Assembly: GCA_002430125.1 (NCBI GenBank)
Contig: DJBQ01000133.1
Coordinates: forward strand, 473 to 27,771
Direction: 5' to 3'
DNA from: Rhodobacterales bacterium UBA5972
Lineage (GTDB): Bacteria; Pseudomonadota; Alphaproteobacteria; Rhodobacterales; Rhodobacteraceae
Length of the DNA stretch: 27,299 nucleotides
Shown: positions 1 to 7,389 of the stretch, one piece after another
Layout of the letters: each line of letters starts with the position of its first letter
Numbering within the stretch: position 1 is the stretch's first letter
Position numbers and translations under genes: made by a program
Notes under the pieces: model-generated
What the model saw: the letters and a program-made list of their open reading frames with translations, nothing else
Database searches by the model: none
What the model was told of the DNA's origin: nothing

Positions 1-962
1 GATTTTCCCGAGCCGCTTTCGCCAACGATTGCCACAGTGCGCCCGCGTGGCACCGAAATATTGACGTTGTGCAAGACGTTCATACCTTTGCCGTAAGCTG
101 CATCAACGCCTTGAATTTCAAGGATATGATCGTCTGACGTTTCAGGTTCCTTATAGATCGAGCGCACAGACCAAAGCGATTTGGTGTAGGGGTTTTCAGG
201 CGCTGTCAGCATTTTGTTGGTTTCGGCCTCTTCCATCTCGACGCCGTAACGCAACACTTTGATCCGGTCAGCCATCTGCGCCACCACAGCCAGATCGTGG
301 GTGATATAGATTGCGGCGGTGTTAAACCGTTCAACCGCATCACGCATCGCCGCCAGCACTTCGACCTGGGTTGTTACGTCAAGGGCTGTTGTCGGCTCGT
401 CAAAGATAATCAGATCAGGGCGGCTGGCCATCGCCATCGCTGTCATGGCACGCTGTAACTGTCCGCCGGAAACCTGATGCGGATAGCGAAAGCCGATTTT
501 CTCGGGGTCTGGCAATTGCATGGCCCGATAAAGTTCAATCGCATCCGCTTGTGCGTCTTTCACCGAGAACATGCCCTTGCGCAGGCTGGCTTCGATGGTC
601 TGATCAATCAGCTTATGCGCTGGATTGAAGGCTGCCGCTGCGGATTGTGCGACGTAAGCGATCCGGGTGCCCCAGATTTTTTGTTTGTCCACCTCGGGCA
701 TGGTTCTTAGTTCCATGCCGTCAAACAGGATTGAGCCACTGGTCAAACGGCAACCGGGCCGCGCGAAACCCATCGCGGCCAGTCCCAGCGTGGATTTCCC
801 GGCACCAGATTCACCGATCAGCCCCAGCACTTCGCCGCGCTTTAGCGACAGATCAACGCCTTTGATGATCTCGTGCCAGCGCTCGTCGGAAAAGCCGTCG
901 ATCACGACGTCCTTCATTTCCAGCAGGATGTCACCTTTTTCGCCGCGGTCCCGATCGTTCAT
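1..962 (-). CDS. Peptide/nickel-type ABC transporter, fused two-domain ATPase (DppD-DppF-like), partial
   Basis: Reading the minus strand from an ATG at 962, the frame stays open to the window edge, giving 320 codons. The first nucleotide-binding domain is complete: Walker A GESGAGKST, signature VSGGQLQR, Walker B LIIFDEPTTALD and a switch histidine in ITHDLAVVAQ. After a linker (about residues 240-280) a second domain begins, and its Walker A (GESGSGK) lies exactly at the edge. The gene is therefore a fusion of the DppD and DppF ATPases, a known arrangement in alphaproteobacteria, where full length is about 530-600 residues. It energises import through the two permeases encoded just upstream. 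Its start overlaps the stop of the preceding permease (ATGA, 959-962), indicating translational coupling. Substrate (oligopeptide, nickel or other) cannot be told from the ATPase. The C-terminal half is outside the window. Confidence 0.9.
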   Translation of the reverse strand, partial: MNDRDRGEKGDILLEMKDVVIDGFSDERWHEIIKGVDLSLKRGEVLGLIGESGAGKSTLGLAAMGFARPGCRLTSGSILFDGMELRTMPEVDKQKIWGTRIAYVAQSAAAAFNPAHKLIDQTIEASLRKGMFSVKDAQADAIELYRAMQLPDPEKIGFRYPHQVSGGQLQRAMTAMAMASRPDLIIFDEPTTALDVTTQVEVLAAMRDAVERFNTAAIYITHDLAVVAQMADRIKVLRYGVEMEEAETNKMLTAPENPYTKSLWSVRSIYKEPETSDDHILEIQGVDAAYGKGMNVLHNVNISVPRGRTVAIVGESGSGK

Positions 963-1918
963 TCTTTTAATCCCGATGTCTTGTGCAGGAACCAGTCAAC
1001 AACAAAGTTCACTGAAATGGTTAGCAGCGCGATGGCACCAGCGGCCAAAAGCGGAGGTGAGGCAAGTTTGATGTCTTCACCCAAACGGCCCCAATTGGCC
1101 CCAAACGCATCTCCGGTTACCCATGGGCGAACGAACTGGATAAGTGACGCATTATCACGCACCATTGATCCCCAGTCGGCGGTCGGGGGTTGAATGCCGA
1201 CGCCCAGAAAGCTGAGGGCCGCAATGGTCAGAAACACGAACGAGAACCTGAGGCCGAATTCAGCCACCAGTGGCGGCATGATATTGGGCAGGATTTCGCG
1301 GCGCATGATCCAGCCAAGCTTTTCGCCGCGCAATTTGGCGGCCTCAACATAGTCCATCACCACGACGGTCAGGGATACAGCACGGGTCAGACGGAAAACC
1401 CGGGTTGAATCAAGAACCGCAATGATCAGGATCAGGCCAATAGTTGACGACCCAAAGATCGACAACAACATCAATGCAAAGATCAATCCGGGTATCGCCA
1501 TCAAAACGTCAACCAGACGGCTGATAAGCTGATCAAGCCATGCTTGGTTGATCGCTGCGATCAAACCAAGACTGCCGCCGATTGCGAAGCTTAGCAAAGT
1601 GGTAACCAGCGCGATGCCGATGGTGTTTCGCGCGCCAAAAATCAGGCGCGAAAAAATATCGCGCCCGATCTGATCGGTACCAAAAATATGCCCGTCACCC
1701 CAGGGCTGAAACGAGGAAAACGAACTGTCCGCTTCGCCAAATGGCGCAAGCCATGGTGCGAAAATCGCCACAAACCCGTAAATGATGATCATTATCAGAC
1801 CGAACCACGCCGTAGGTGGCGCCTTTTTCAGTTCGATCCATGAACGTTTAAACCGCGACCGTTGCAGCTTGATTTGGCCGACTTCGGCGGCGGCGGAATA
1901 TGTTTGATCGTCGCTCAT
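959..1918 (-). CDS. Peptide/nickel-type ABC transporter permease (DppC-like)
   Basis: This 319-residue inner-membrane permease is of the DppC/OppC type. It has a cytoplasmic N-terminal segment of about 35 residues, a first membrane helix (about residues 37-55), a periplasmic stretch with the typical GTDQIGRDIFSRLIFGAR motif, and then five more helices of the BPD_transp_1 domain. The cytoplasmic EAA loop that docks on the ATPase is visible as EAAKLRGEKLGWIMRREILPN. It would pair with the DppB-like protein to form the translocation channel. Both ends overlap the neighbouring genes by four bases (ATGA at 1915-1918 and 959-962), so the three genes are one operon. The N-terminal OppC_N-type helix and the length fit the family. 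Substrate is not deducible from the permease. Confidence 0.93.
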   Translation of the reverse strand: MSDDQTYSAAAEVGQIKLQRSRFKRSWIELKKAPPTAWFGLIMIIIYGFVAIFAPWLAPFGEADSSFSSFQPWGDGHIFGTDQIGRDIFSRLIFGARNTIGIALVTTLLSFAIGGSLGLIAAINQAWLDQLISRLVDVLMAIPGLIFALMLLSIFGSSTIGLILIIAVLDSTRVFRLTRAVSLTVVVMDYVEAAKLRGEKLGWIMRREILPNIMPPLVAEFGLRFSFVFLTIAALSFLGVGIQPPTADWGSMVRDNASLIQFVRPWVTGDAFGANWGRLGEDIKLASPPLLAAGAIALLTISVNFVVDWFLHKTSGLKE

Positions 1919-2895
1919 CTTGGGTGCAAGAGCCTTGGATTAGAGATAATGCCGATGATGTCGGCAATCAGGTTCAGCATGATATACGTGCCAGCGAAAA
2001 TAACGGTGCAGGCCTGAACAACCGGCACATCGCGGGTTCGAACCGCATCAACCATCAACTGACCAATGCCGGGATAGGTGAACACCACCTCGACCACGAC
2101 GACCCCAACCACCAGATAGGCAAGGTTAAACGCGATCACCGTGGCAATTGGTGCCCAAGCGTTAGGCAAGGCGTGGCGAACAATGATCCGGCTGGAGGAT
2201 ATCCCTTTCAGCCGCGCCATTTCGATATAGGGACTGGCCAACAGATTGATGATCGCCGCCCGGGTCATCCGCATCATATGCGCCACAATCACCAGCGTCA
2301 GCGTCAGCGACGGCAGGGTCGAGACATAGATTTTATCCCAAAAGGTCATATCAGCGCGAATGCCTGAAAGGCTGGGGAAGACATTGTAAAGCGATGACAG
2401 CAGCAGCATCAGAATATAGGCGACAAAGAATTCCGGCGTAGCGATAGTCGTCAACGTCGTCGCATTGATGACCCGGTCATAGATCGAATTGCGGTAAAGC
2501 GCGGCAGTGATCCCCAGAAACAGCGCCAGCGGCACGGCGATAACGGCTGTCATTGTCGCCAGAAACAGGGTGTTTTTCAGGCGCGGCCCGATCAGTTCGA
2601 TAACCGAGCGCGAGCGATCCTGACCGGACGACGCGCGCCCCGAAAAGCTTTGCCCGAAATCGCCCTGCACCACGCCGACAACCCAATCGAAATACCGCTG
2701 GTAAGCGGGCAGATCCAGGCCAAGTTCGCGCCGAAACGCCGCGACCGTTTCCTTTGTTGCAGCCTGCCCCAAAACCGCTTCGCCAAAATCACCTGGCAGA
2801 AACTCGATTGAACTGAAGATGATGAGTGACACCAGAAAAAGCGTAAACAGGCCTAACAAGAGGCGCTGGATTATCGTGCGGACAATGGGATGCAA
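1915..2895 (-). CDS. Peptide/nickel-type ABC transporter permease (DppB-like)
   Basis: This DppB/OppB-type inner-membrane permease is 326 residues from the start chosen here. It has an N-terminal helix (RLLLGLFTLFLVSLIIFSSI), the conserved LPGD segment after it, the periplasmic region with LGLDLPAYQRYFDWVVGVVQGDFGQS, and an EAA loop in EMARLKGISSSRIIVRHALPN. The frame can be extended to ATG at 3012 or 2931, but the added N-terminus is arginine-rich and unlike the family. A perfect Shine-Dalgarno AAGGAGG lies five bases before a TTG at 2895, so I take TTG as the start (MHPIVRTIIQRL...). It is the first gene of the leftward operon and overlaps the DppC-like gene by four bases. It lies divergent to the cognate binding-protein gene at 3438. 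Confidence 0.9.
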   Translation of the reverse strand: MHPIVRTIIQRLLLGLFTLFLVSLIIFSSIEFLPGDFGEAVLGQAATKETVAAFRRELGLDLPAYQRYFDWVVGVVQGDFGQSFSGRASSGQDRSRSVIELIGPRLKNTLFLATMTAVIAVPLALFLGITAALYRNSIYDRVINATTLTTIATPEFFVAYILMLLLSSLYNVFPSLSGIRADMTFWDKIYVSTLPSLTLTLVIVAHMMRMTRAAIINLLASPYIEMARLKGISSSRIIVRHALPNAWAPIATVIAFNLAYLVVGVVVVEVVFTYPGIGQLMVDAVRTRDVPVVQACTVIFAGTYIMLNLIADIIGIISNPRLLHPR

Positions 2896-3437
2896 GAACC
2901 CCTCCTTAGTTTGACGCGCGCGATTGCGCATAACGTGGGTAAGCGGGATGCCACAGGACGTGCTCCGACTTCGCCTCTCCCTGAGCAGCCCGATTCTGTG
3001 TCGGGTCCGCATGCGAATTGCCCTCAGGCTAGCTTAACAACCCGTCATGTAAAGGAAATACTTTTGGCGCGGTTCATAGGCAGGGTTTTTCGGTGCCATT
3101 GGTGGCCAGTGAATTACCACTAACCTTGACCGTTTTATCGCGCCAGACGAAAAGACCTTTGAAAATCATTCATTTGTCAGACAATTGCCAGGCATCAATC
3201 CGCAATCCGTTCACTGAACTTCTGCAATTCAGAAATTTCAGAATAGAAATTTGGACCCGCCATTTTCGCCGATTGCGGTTGAATCGCTATCTCACACGAA
3301 ACTTTGCTCGGTTTTTTCTTGCAAAGAACCGACGTTATCGCCCAAACTTGCTGCGTGCGCGAAAACTGCTTTCGTGCTGCAAGTTTCGAAAACCCACTAG
3401 CGGGGTCGAAATCTAAACAATGAACAGGGAGTTCAAT
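2896..3437. promoter_or_regulatory. Divergent intergenic region between permease operon and binding-protein gene
   Basis: This 542 bp stretch separates the leftward permease/ATPase operon from the rightward binding-protein gene and must hold promoters for both. I find no convincing sigma70 hexamer pair on either strand. Visible structure includes two copies of AGAAATTT 14 bp apart (3231-3238 and 3245-3252), the palindrome TTTCGAAA (3384-3391), and a long imperfect inverted repeat (3344-3386) listed separately. Small open frames here (for example 3195-3455 minus and 3093-3416 plus) have no recognisable protein features and are treated as chance. The region is AT-richer than the genes around it, as expected for promoters. 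Confidence 0.5.
3344..3386. repeat. Imperfect inverted repeat / leader hairpin upstream of the binding-protein gene
   Basis: The outer arms AAACTTGC (3344-3351) and GCAAGTTT (3379-3386) are perfect 8-bp complements. Inside them CGAAA (3360-3364) and TTTCG (3370-3374) pair around the loop ACTGC, and the segment between is partly complementary. It lies 52 bp before the chosen ATG at 3438, so it could be an RNA hairpin in the 5' leader or an operator for an unseen regulator. No U-run follows directly, so a terminator is unlikely. Confidence 0.4.
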
Positions 3438-5033
3438 ATGAAAACCATCGACCAATTGTCGAAACTATATAGTCAAGGTCGCGTCAGCCGCCGTACCTTT
3501 ATGCAAGGCGCTGTCGCCATGGGCCTGACCATTTCAGCTGCCTCAGTGCTGGCCGTGCGCGCCGAAGCTGCGACGCCAACTATGGGCGGTCATATGCGTA
3601 TCGGTATGGGCCACGGCTCGACCACTGACTCGCTTGACCCGGGAACCTTTGAAAACGGTTACTCAACGCTGGTCGGCATGACTTTTGCAAACAACCTGAC
3701 CGAAGTCGGCCCAGACGGCAATGTGCGCCCTGAATTGGCTGAAAGCTATGAAGCCAGCGCAGATGCTGCCACATGGCGCTTCAAGCTGCGTTCGGGTGTG
3801 ACGTTCCACAATGGCAAATCGCTGACTGCGCAAGACGTAATTGACTCGATCAATCATCACCGCGGCGAAGATTCAAAATCAGCAGCCAAGGGCCTGCTGA
3901 GCTCGGTGACGGATATTACTGCTGATGGCAACACAGTCGTATTCACCCTTAGCAGTGGCAATGCAGACTTCCCGGTTATTATGACCGATTATCACCTGCA
4001 GGTTCGCCCCTCTAACGGCGATGGAACCATAGACTGGGCATCAGGAAACGGCACCGGCGGCTATGAGTTGAAAAGCTTTGAGCCGGGCGTGCGCGCCGAG
4101 TTAACCCGTAACGCAAACTACTTCAAAGACACCTATATTCAGGACGTCACAGTTATGTCGATCGTTGACGTAACTGCACGCCAGAACGCTTTGATGAATG
4201 GCGACGTGGATGTCATTGACCGGGTTGACCCAAAGACGGTTCACCTGCTCAAGCGGGCGCAGAACATCGAAATTCAGGAAAACACCGGGTACTTGCATTA
4301 TACCTTCCCGATGCGTCTGAATGTGGAGCCATTTGGCAATTACGATCTGCGCATGGCGCTGAAATTGTCGATCAAACGCCAAGAACTGGTAGATAAAATT
4401 CTGCTGGGTCACGGTAAGATTGGCAACGATCACCCGATCTCGACTGCTGTACCTTACCATAATGCCGAGATGCCACAGCGCCAGTTTGATGCTGACAAAG
4501 CTGCATTCCATTATAAGAAGTCCGGCCATTCGGGTGCGGTCCAATTGTCGTCTGCTGACGCGGCCTTTGCAGGTGCGGTTGATGCAGCACAATTGATCAA
4601 AGCCTCGGCTGCCGAAGCTGGGATCGAAATCGAAGTCGTGCGTGAACCAAATGATGGTTATTGGTCCAACGTCTGGAACAAAAAGGGCTGGGCAGCATGT
4701 TATTGGGGCGGTCGTCCGACCCAGGACTGGATGTACTCTGCAGCTTATACTGATGACACGGAATGGAATGATACGGCCTGGGTTGGCACGGATTCGTCCA
4801 AGAAGTTCAACGGTTTGGTCAAAGCTGCGCGTACCGAACTTGACGAGACCAAGCGTCGGGCAATGTATTATGAATGTCAGACCCTTATCAGCGATGATGG
4901 TGGTTCGATTGTTCCGATGTTTGCGAACTATATCTCAGCCATTTCCAAAAAGGTCGGCCAGCCAGAAGTTACGGCTGCCAACTGGGATCTGGATGGTGCA
5001 AAATGCGCCGAGCGTTGGTGGATGATGAGCTAA
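3438..5033 (+). CDS. Peptide-type ABC transporter substrate-binding protein, Tat-exported (SBP_bac_5 family)
   Basis: This 531-residue periplasmic binding protein captures the substrate for the divergent DppBCDF-like importer. Residues 17-22 read SRRTFM, a twin-arginine motif. They are followed by a hydrophobic stretch (about 25-40) and a likely signal-peptidase site near AEA-A (about residues 42-45), so export is by the Tat route. The mature part shows the family 5 pattern: DPGTFENGYSTLVGMTFANNLTEVGPDGNVRPELAESYE near the N-terminus, then TWRFKLRSGVTFHNGKSLTAQDV and a second-lobe WGGRPTQDW segment. The length is typical. ATG 3438 is preferred over ATG 3420 because AGGGAG lies six bases before it and the Tat signal then begins normally. 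Ligand is unknown. Family members bind peptides, nickel-metallophores, sugars or opines. Confidence 0.93.
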   Translation: MKTIDQLSKLYSQGRVSRRTFMQGAVAMGLTISAASVLAVRAEAATPTMGGHMRIGMGHGSTTDSLDPGTFENGYSTLVGMTFANNLTEVGPDGNVRPELAESYEASADAATWRFKLRSGVTFHNGKSLTAQDVIDSINHHRGEDSKSAAKGLLSSVTDITADGNTVVFTLSSGNADFPVIMTDYHLQVRPSNGDGTIDWASGNGTGGYELKSFEPGVRAELTRNANYFKDTYIQDVTVMSIVDVTARQNALMNGDVDVIDRVDPKTVHLLKRAQNIEIQENTGYLHYTFPMRLNVEPFGNYDLRMALKLSIKRQELVDKILLGHGKIGNDHPISTAVPYHNAEMPQRQFDADKAAFHYKKSGHSGAVQLSSADAAFAGAVDAAQLIKASAAEAGIEIEVVREPNDGYWSNVWNKKGWAACYWGGRPTQDWMYSAAYTDDTEWNDTAWVGTDSSKKFNGLVKAARTELDETKRRAMYYECQTLISDDGGSIVPMFANYISAISKKVGQPEVTAANWDLDGAKCAERWWMMS

Positions 5034-5062
5034 ACCTGACACTTCAGGTCACGCAATAAACG

Positions 5063-5090
5063 CGGCGGCAGGGCGACCTGCCGCCGTTTT
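5063..5090 (+). terminator. Rho-independent terminator after the binding-protein gene
   Basis: CGGCGGCAG (5063-5071) pairs with CTGCCGCCG (5078-5086). G5072-C5077 extends this to a 10-bp GC-rich stem closed by a GCGA (GNRA-type) tetraloop, and TTTT follows. It lies 30 bp past the stop at 5033. On the minus strand the stem is followed by GCGTTTATTG, so it may also stop transcription of the convergent BKACE gene that ends at 5152. Confidence 0.85.
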
Positions 5091-5151
5091 CCGTTGTGGG
5101 TCAAGTTGCAAGCAAAAGTTACACAACAGCCGCACAAACGTCCGATATTTT

Positions 5152-5973
5152 CTACAGATCAAGAATTGCGCGCGCTTGCGCAGGCGTGGCGACGGGGCGA
5201 TCAAATTGCGCGCAAATCGCAGCAGTTCGCAGCACAAGGGCGGCGTTTGATGGGGCGAGTTCCGCCTTGTTCAAACGCATATTATCTTCAAGCCCGGTGC
5301 GGCAATGCCCACCTGCGGCGATGCACCATTCATTCACCGCAATCTGCCCTGCGCCAATCCCCGCCGCGCACCAATCCGCATCCGGCGACAAACGCGCCAG
5401 TGTTGCCACGTAAAAATCAAAAACCGCTTTGTCCACCGGCATCGCGTTTTTGACCCCCATCACGAATTGCACATAAATCCTGCCAGTCAAGCGACCATCG
5501 GCCTGCATTTTCGCTGCCTGAAAAATATGGCTGAGATCAAATGCTTCAATTTCAGGTTTGATGTTATATTGGCGCATTTCGGACGCCAACCAGTCAACCA
5601 AGTCCGGCGAATTCTCGTATACGCGGGTCGGAAAATTGTTTGACCCGACCGTCAATGACGCCATGTCAGGCCGCAAAGATAACATCCCGCCCCGCTCGCG
5701 CCCTGCCCCTGACCGGCCGCCGGTTGAAAATTGGATAATCATGTCCGGGCAATACTGGCGAAGACCTTCCTGCAAGCGCTGAAAGCGTTCGGGGTCGGAT
5801 GTTGGCGTGCCGTCCTCCAATCTGACATGGCAATGGGCGATACTTGCGCCTGCCTCGAAGGCCGCATGGGTGCTTTCGATTTGTTCTGTGACAGTGATCG
5901 GCACCGCCGGATTGTCAGCCTTGTTTGGCACCGAGCCGGTGATGGCAACGCAGATAATACAGGGTTTGGTCAT
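5152..5973 (-). CDS. Beta-keto acid cleavage enzyme (BKACE, DUF849 family)
   Basis: This 273-residue protein belongs to the DUF849/BKACE family. Those zinc enzymes condense a beta-keto acid with acetyl-CoA to give acetoacetate plus a new acyl-CoA; the founding member cleaves 3-keto-5-aminohexanoate in lysine fermentation and another acts on dehydrocarnitine. The zinc ligands fit: His47 and His49 in AHCHVR and Glu229 in GGHCRTGLEDN, matching the His46/His48/Glu230 pattern of the lysine-fermentation enzyme. STGGRSG (about residues 83-89) and VGSNNFPTRVYENSP (about 109-123) are family segments. The start ATG at 5973 has AAGGA six bases upstream. It is divergent to an iron alcohol dehydrogenase and next to the peptide-type importer, so the substrate may be an amino or hydroxy acid. 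Which keto acid it uses cannot be read from the sequence. Confidence 0.9.
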   Translation of the reverse strand: MTKPCIICVAITGSVPNKADNPAVPITVTEQIESTHAAFEAGASIAHCHVRLEDGTPTSDPERFQRLQEGLRQYCPDMIIQFSTGGRSGAGRERGGMLSLRPDMASLTVGSNNFPTRVYENSPDLVDWLASEMRQYNIKPEIEAFDLSHIFQAAKMQADGRLTGRIYVQFVMGVKNAMPVDKAVFDFYVATLARLSPDADWCAAGIGAGQIAVNEWCIAAGGHCRTGLEDNMRLNKAELAPSNAALVLRTAAICAQFDRPVATPAQARAILDL

Positions 5974-6066
5974 CGGAATTCCTTGAGTTTACTTAATGAC
6001 AATATGACAAGCCCCTTGGGGGCTGGCCATAACAAATATCAGATCACGCAGGTCATTTCATGAATG

Positions 6067-6090
6067 GTTCAGGTCAATAATTGACTGAAC
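6067..6090. promoter_or_regulatory. Candidate operator: inverted repeat in the BKACE / Fe-ADH divergent promoter
   Basis: Arms GTTCAG-TCAAT (6067-6072 and 6074-6078) and ATTGA-CTGAAC (6080-6090) are complementary over 11 bp, with one extra G at 6073 and a one-base centre. The right arm overlaps the candidate -35 box at 6081. A second perfect palindrome, CTGCA-AA-TGCAG (6090-6101), lies between the -35 and -10. The placement suggests repression by a dimeric regulator encoded elsewhere. Confidence 0.5.
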
Positions 6091-6108
6091 TGCAAATGCA
6101 GCTAAAAT
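6081..6108 (+). promoter_or_regulatory. Sigma70-like promoter for the iron alcohol dehydrogenase
   Basis: TTGACT (6081-6086) and TAAAAT (6103-6108) are separated by 16 bp and match the -35/-10 consensus well. Transcription would begin near 6115, about 50 bp before the ATG at 6165. This also argues against the upstream in-frame TTG at 6081 as a start codon, because it lies inside the -35 box. In the rest of the 5974-6164 gap I see a small AGCCCC/GGGGCT hairpin (6010-6024) and the palindrome TTCATGAA (6057-6064). Confidence 0.55.
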
Positions 6109-6164
6109 GGCTGACGGCAGCTGAAACCCATCACCCGCCACCGAAACTCAATAAGGATACGTTG

Positions 6165-7343
6165 ATGAATGACGGTCGTTTCCTGCAGCCCTGTGACTGG
6201 ACATTCCCGGTTCCAATCTTCTACGGCCCAGGCCGCATCCGCGAAGTCGCCAAACTGTGCAAGGCAAGGGGTCTGCGAAATCCATTGATCGTAACCGACC
6301 GGGCCAGCCGGGATTTAGGGTTTGTGGATCAAATCCTTCAAACCCTTGATGACCATGAACTGAACGGCGGGGTATTTTGCGACGTGTCCCCCAACCCAAC
6401 CGATCAGGATATTGCCAAAGGGCGTGATGTTTTCAGGCAGGGTGACCATGACAGCGTGATTGCTTTGGGTGGCGGCAGTGGTATGGATGCAGGCAAAGCG
6501 ATCTCGCTTGTGGCGCGCACCGACCACAGCTTGTGGGCATTTGATTACGATGGCCCGGACATCCCCGATCTGAGAGCTGCGGATTTTCCGCCGGTAATGT
6601 GCATACCGACCACCGCGGGCACTGGTGCTGAAACCGAAAGCACCGCCATGGTGACTGACACTGCAGCCCTAACTAAGCGCTGCGTCTGGCATCCGGCGCA
6701 AAAGCCCTTTGCAGTTATCCTCGACCCAAGTCTAACCATTGGCTTGCCCAAAAACCTGACAGCCTGGACCGGATGTGACGCCCTCGTGCATGCTATTGAG
6801 GCTTATACCGTGGACGCCTTGCACCCGATGTGCGACGGCGCTGCGCTTGAAGGTTTATCACTGATTAGTCAGCATTTACCACGCGTCCTTGTCAAACCCG
6901 ACGATATCGCGGCGCGCGGTGCTATGTTGATCGGCTCGTGTCTAGCCGGGGTTGGTTTTTTGAAGGGGCTTGGTCTGGTCCATTCAATCAGCCATATGAT
7001 TGGTGCCGAATATAACAGCCATCACGGGCTGACCAATGCAGTTCTGCTGCCGGTCGTGTTGCGGTTCAATCAATCCCGTATCGCCGCAAAAATCGCACCT
7101 ATGGCGCAGGCGATGGGATTGGACAGACACGATTTCGACAGCTTTATGACAGCGATAAACGCCATTTTGGATTTATGCGAAATCCCAGAGGGCCTGTCGA
7201 GCCTTGGCGTCCAGCCTTCGGCAATTCCTCGGCTTGCGTCCAAGGCATTTGGCGATGCTGCCACGTCGACGAATCCAAGATCAGCCACAGTTAACGAAAT
7301 TGCCCACCTGATAGAACAGGCAATGGAAAATAGCAGGGCCTGA
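6165..7343 (+). CDS. Iron-containing (group III) alcohol dehydrogenase
   Basis: This 392-residue cytoplasmic NAD(P)-dependent dehydrogenase of the Fe-ADH family interconverts an alcohol or hydroxy acid with the aldehyde or keto form. The dinucleotide motif GGGSGMD is at residues 102-108, and PTTAGTGAE follows at about 147-155. The metal ligands match the family: Asp205 and His209 (DALVH), His273 (HSISH) and His287 (HHGLTNAVLLP), with the conserved extra His277. ATG 6165 is chosen because AAGGAT precedes it, it follows the candidate promoter at a normal distance, and the protein then starts at family-typical length. It is divergent to the BKACE gene and shares its control region. A simple proposal is that it makes, or removes a product of, the BKACE substrate. 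Family members include 4-hydroxybutyrate and 1,3-propanediol dehydrogenases; I cannot choose between them. Confidence 0.9.
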   Translation: MNDGRFLQPCDWTFPVPIFYGPGRIREVAKLCKARGLRNPLIVTDRASRDLGFVDQILQTLDDHELNGGVFCDVSPNPTDQDIAKGRDVFRQGDHDSVIALGGGSGMDAGKAISLVARTDHSLWAFDYDGPDIPDLRAADFPPVMCIPTTAGTGAETESTAMVTDTAALTKRCVWHPAQKPFAVILDPSLTIGLPKNLTAWTGCDALVHAIEAYTVDALHPMCDGAALEGLSLISQHLPRVLVKPDDIAARGAMLIGSCLAGVGFLKGLGLVHSISHMIGAEYNSHHGLTNAVLLPVVLRFNQSRIAAKIAPMAQAMGLDRHDFDSFMTAINAILDLCEIPEGLSSLGVQPSAIPRLASKAFGDAATSTNPRSATVNEIAHLIEQAMENSRA

Positions 7344-7389
7344 ACCTGAACGCCAATGGGCTATGGCTTTGCGGGCATATTGTCTCTTA

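Noticed and set aside
6010..6024. AGCCCC-TTG-GGGGCT hairpin in the BKACE/Fe-ADH intergenic region as a terminator
   Set aside because: The stem is only six base pairs and no U-run follows on either strand. At most a leader hairpin of the BKACE transcript.
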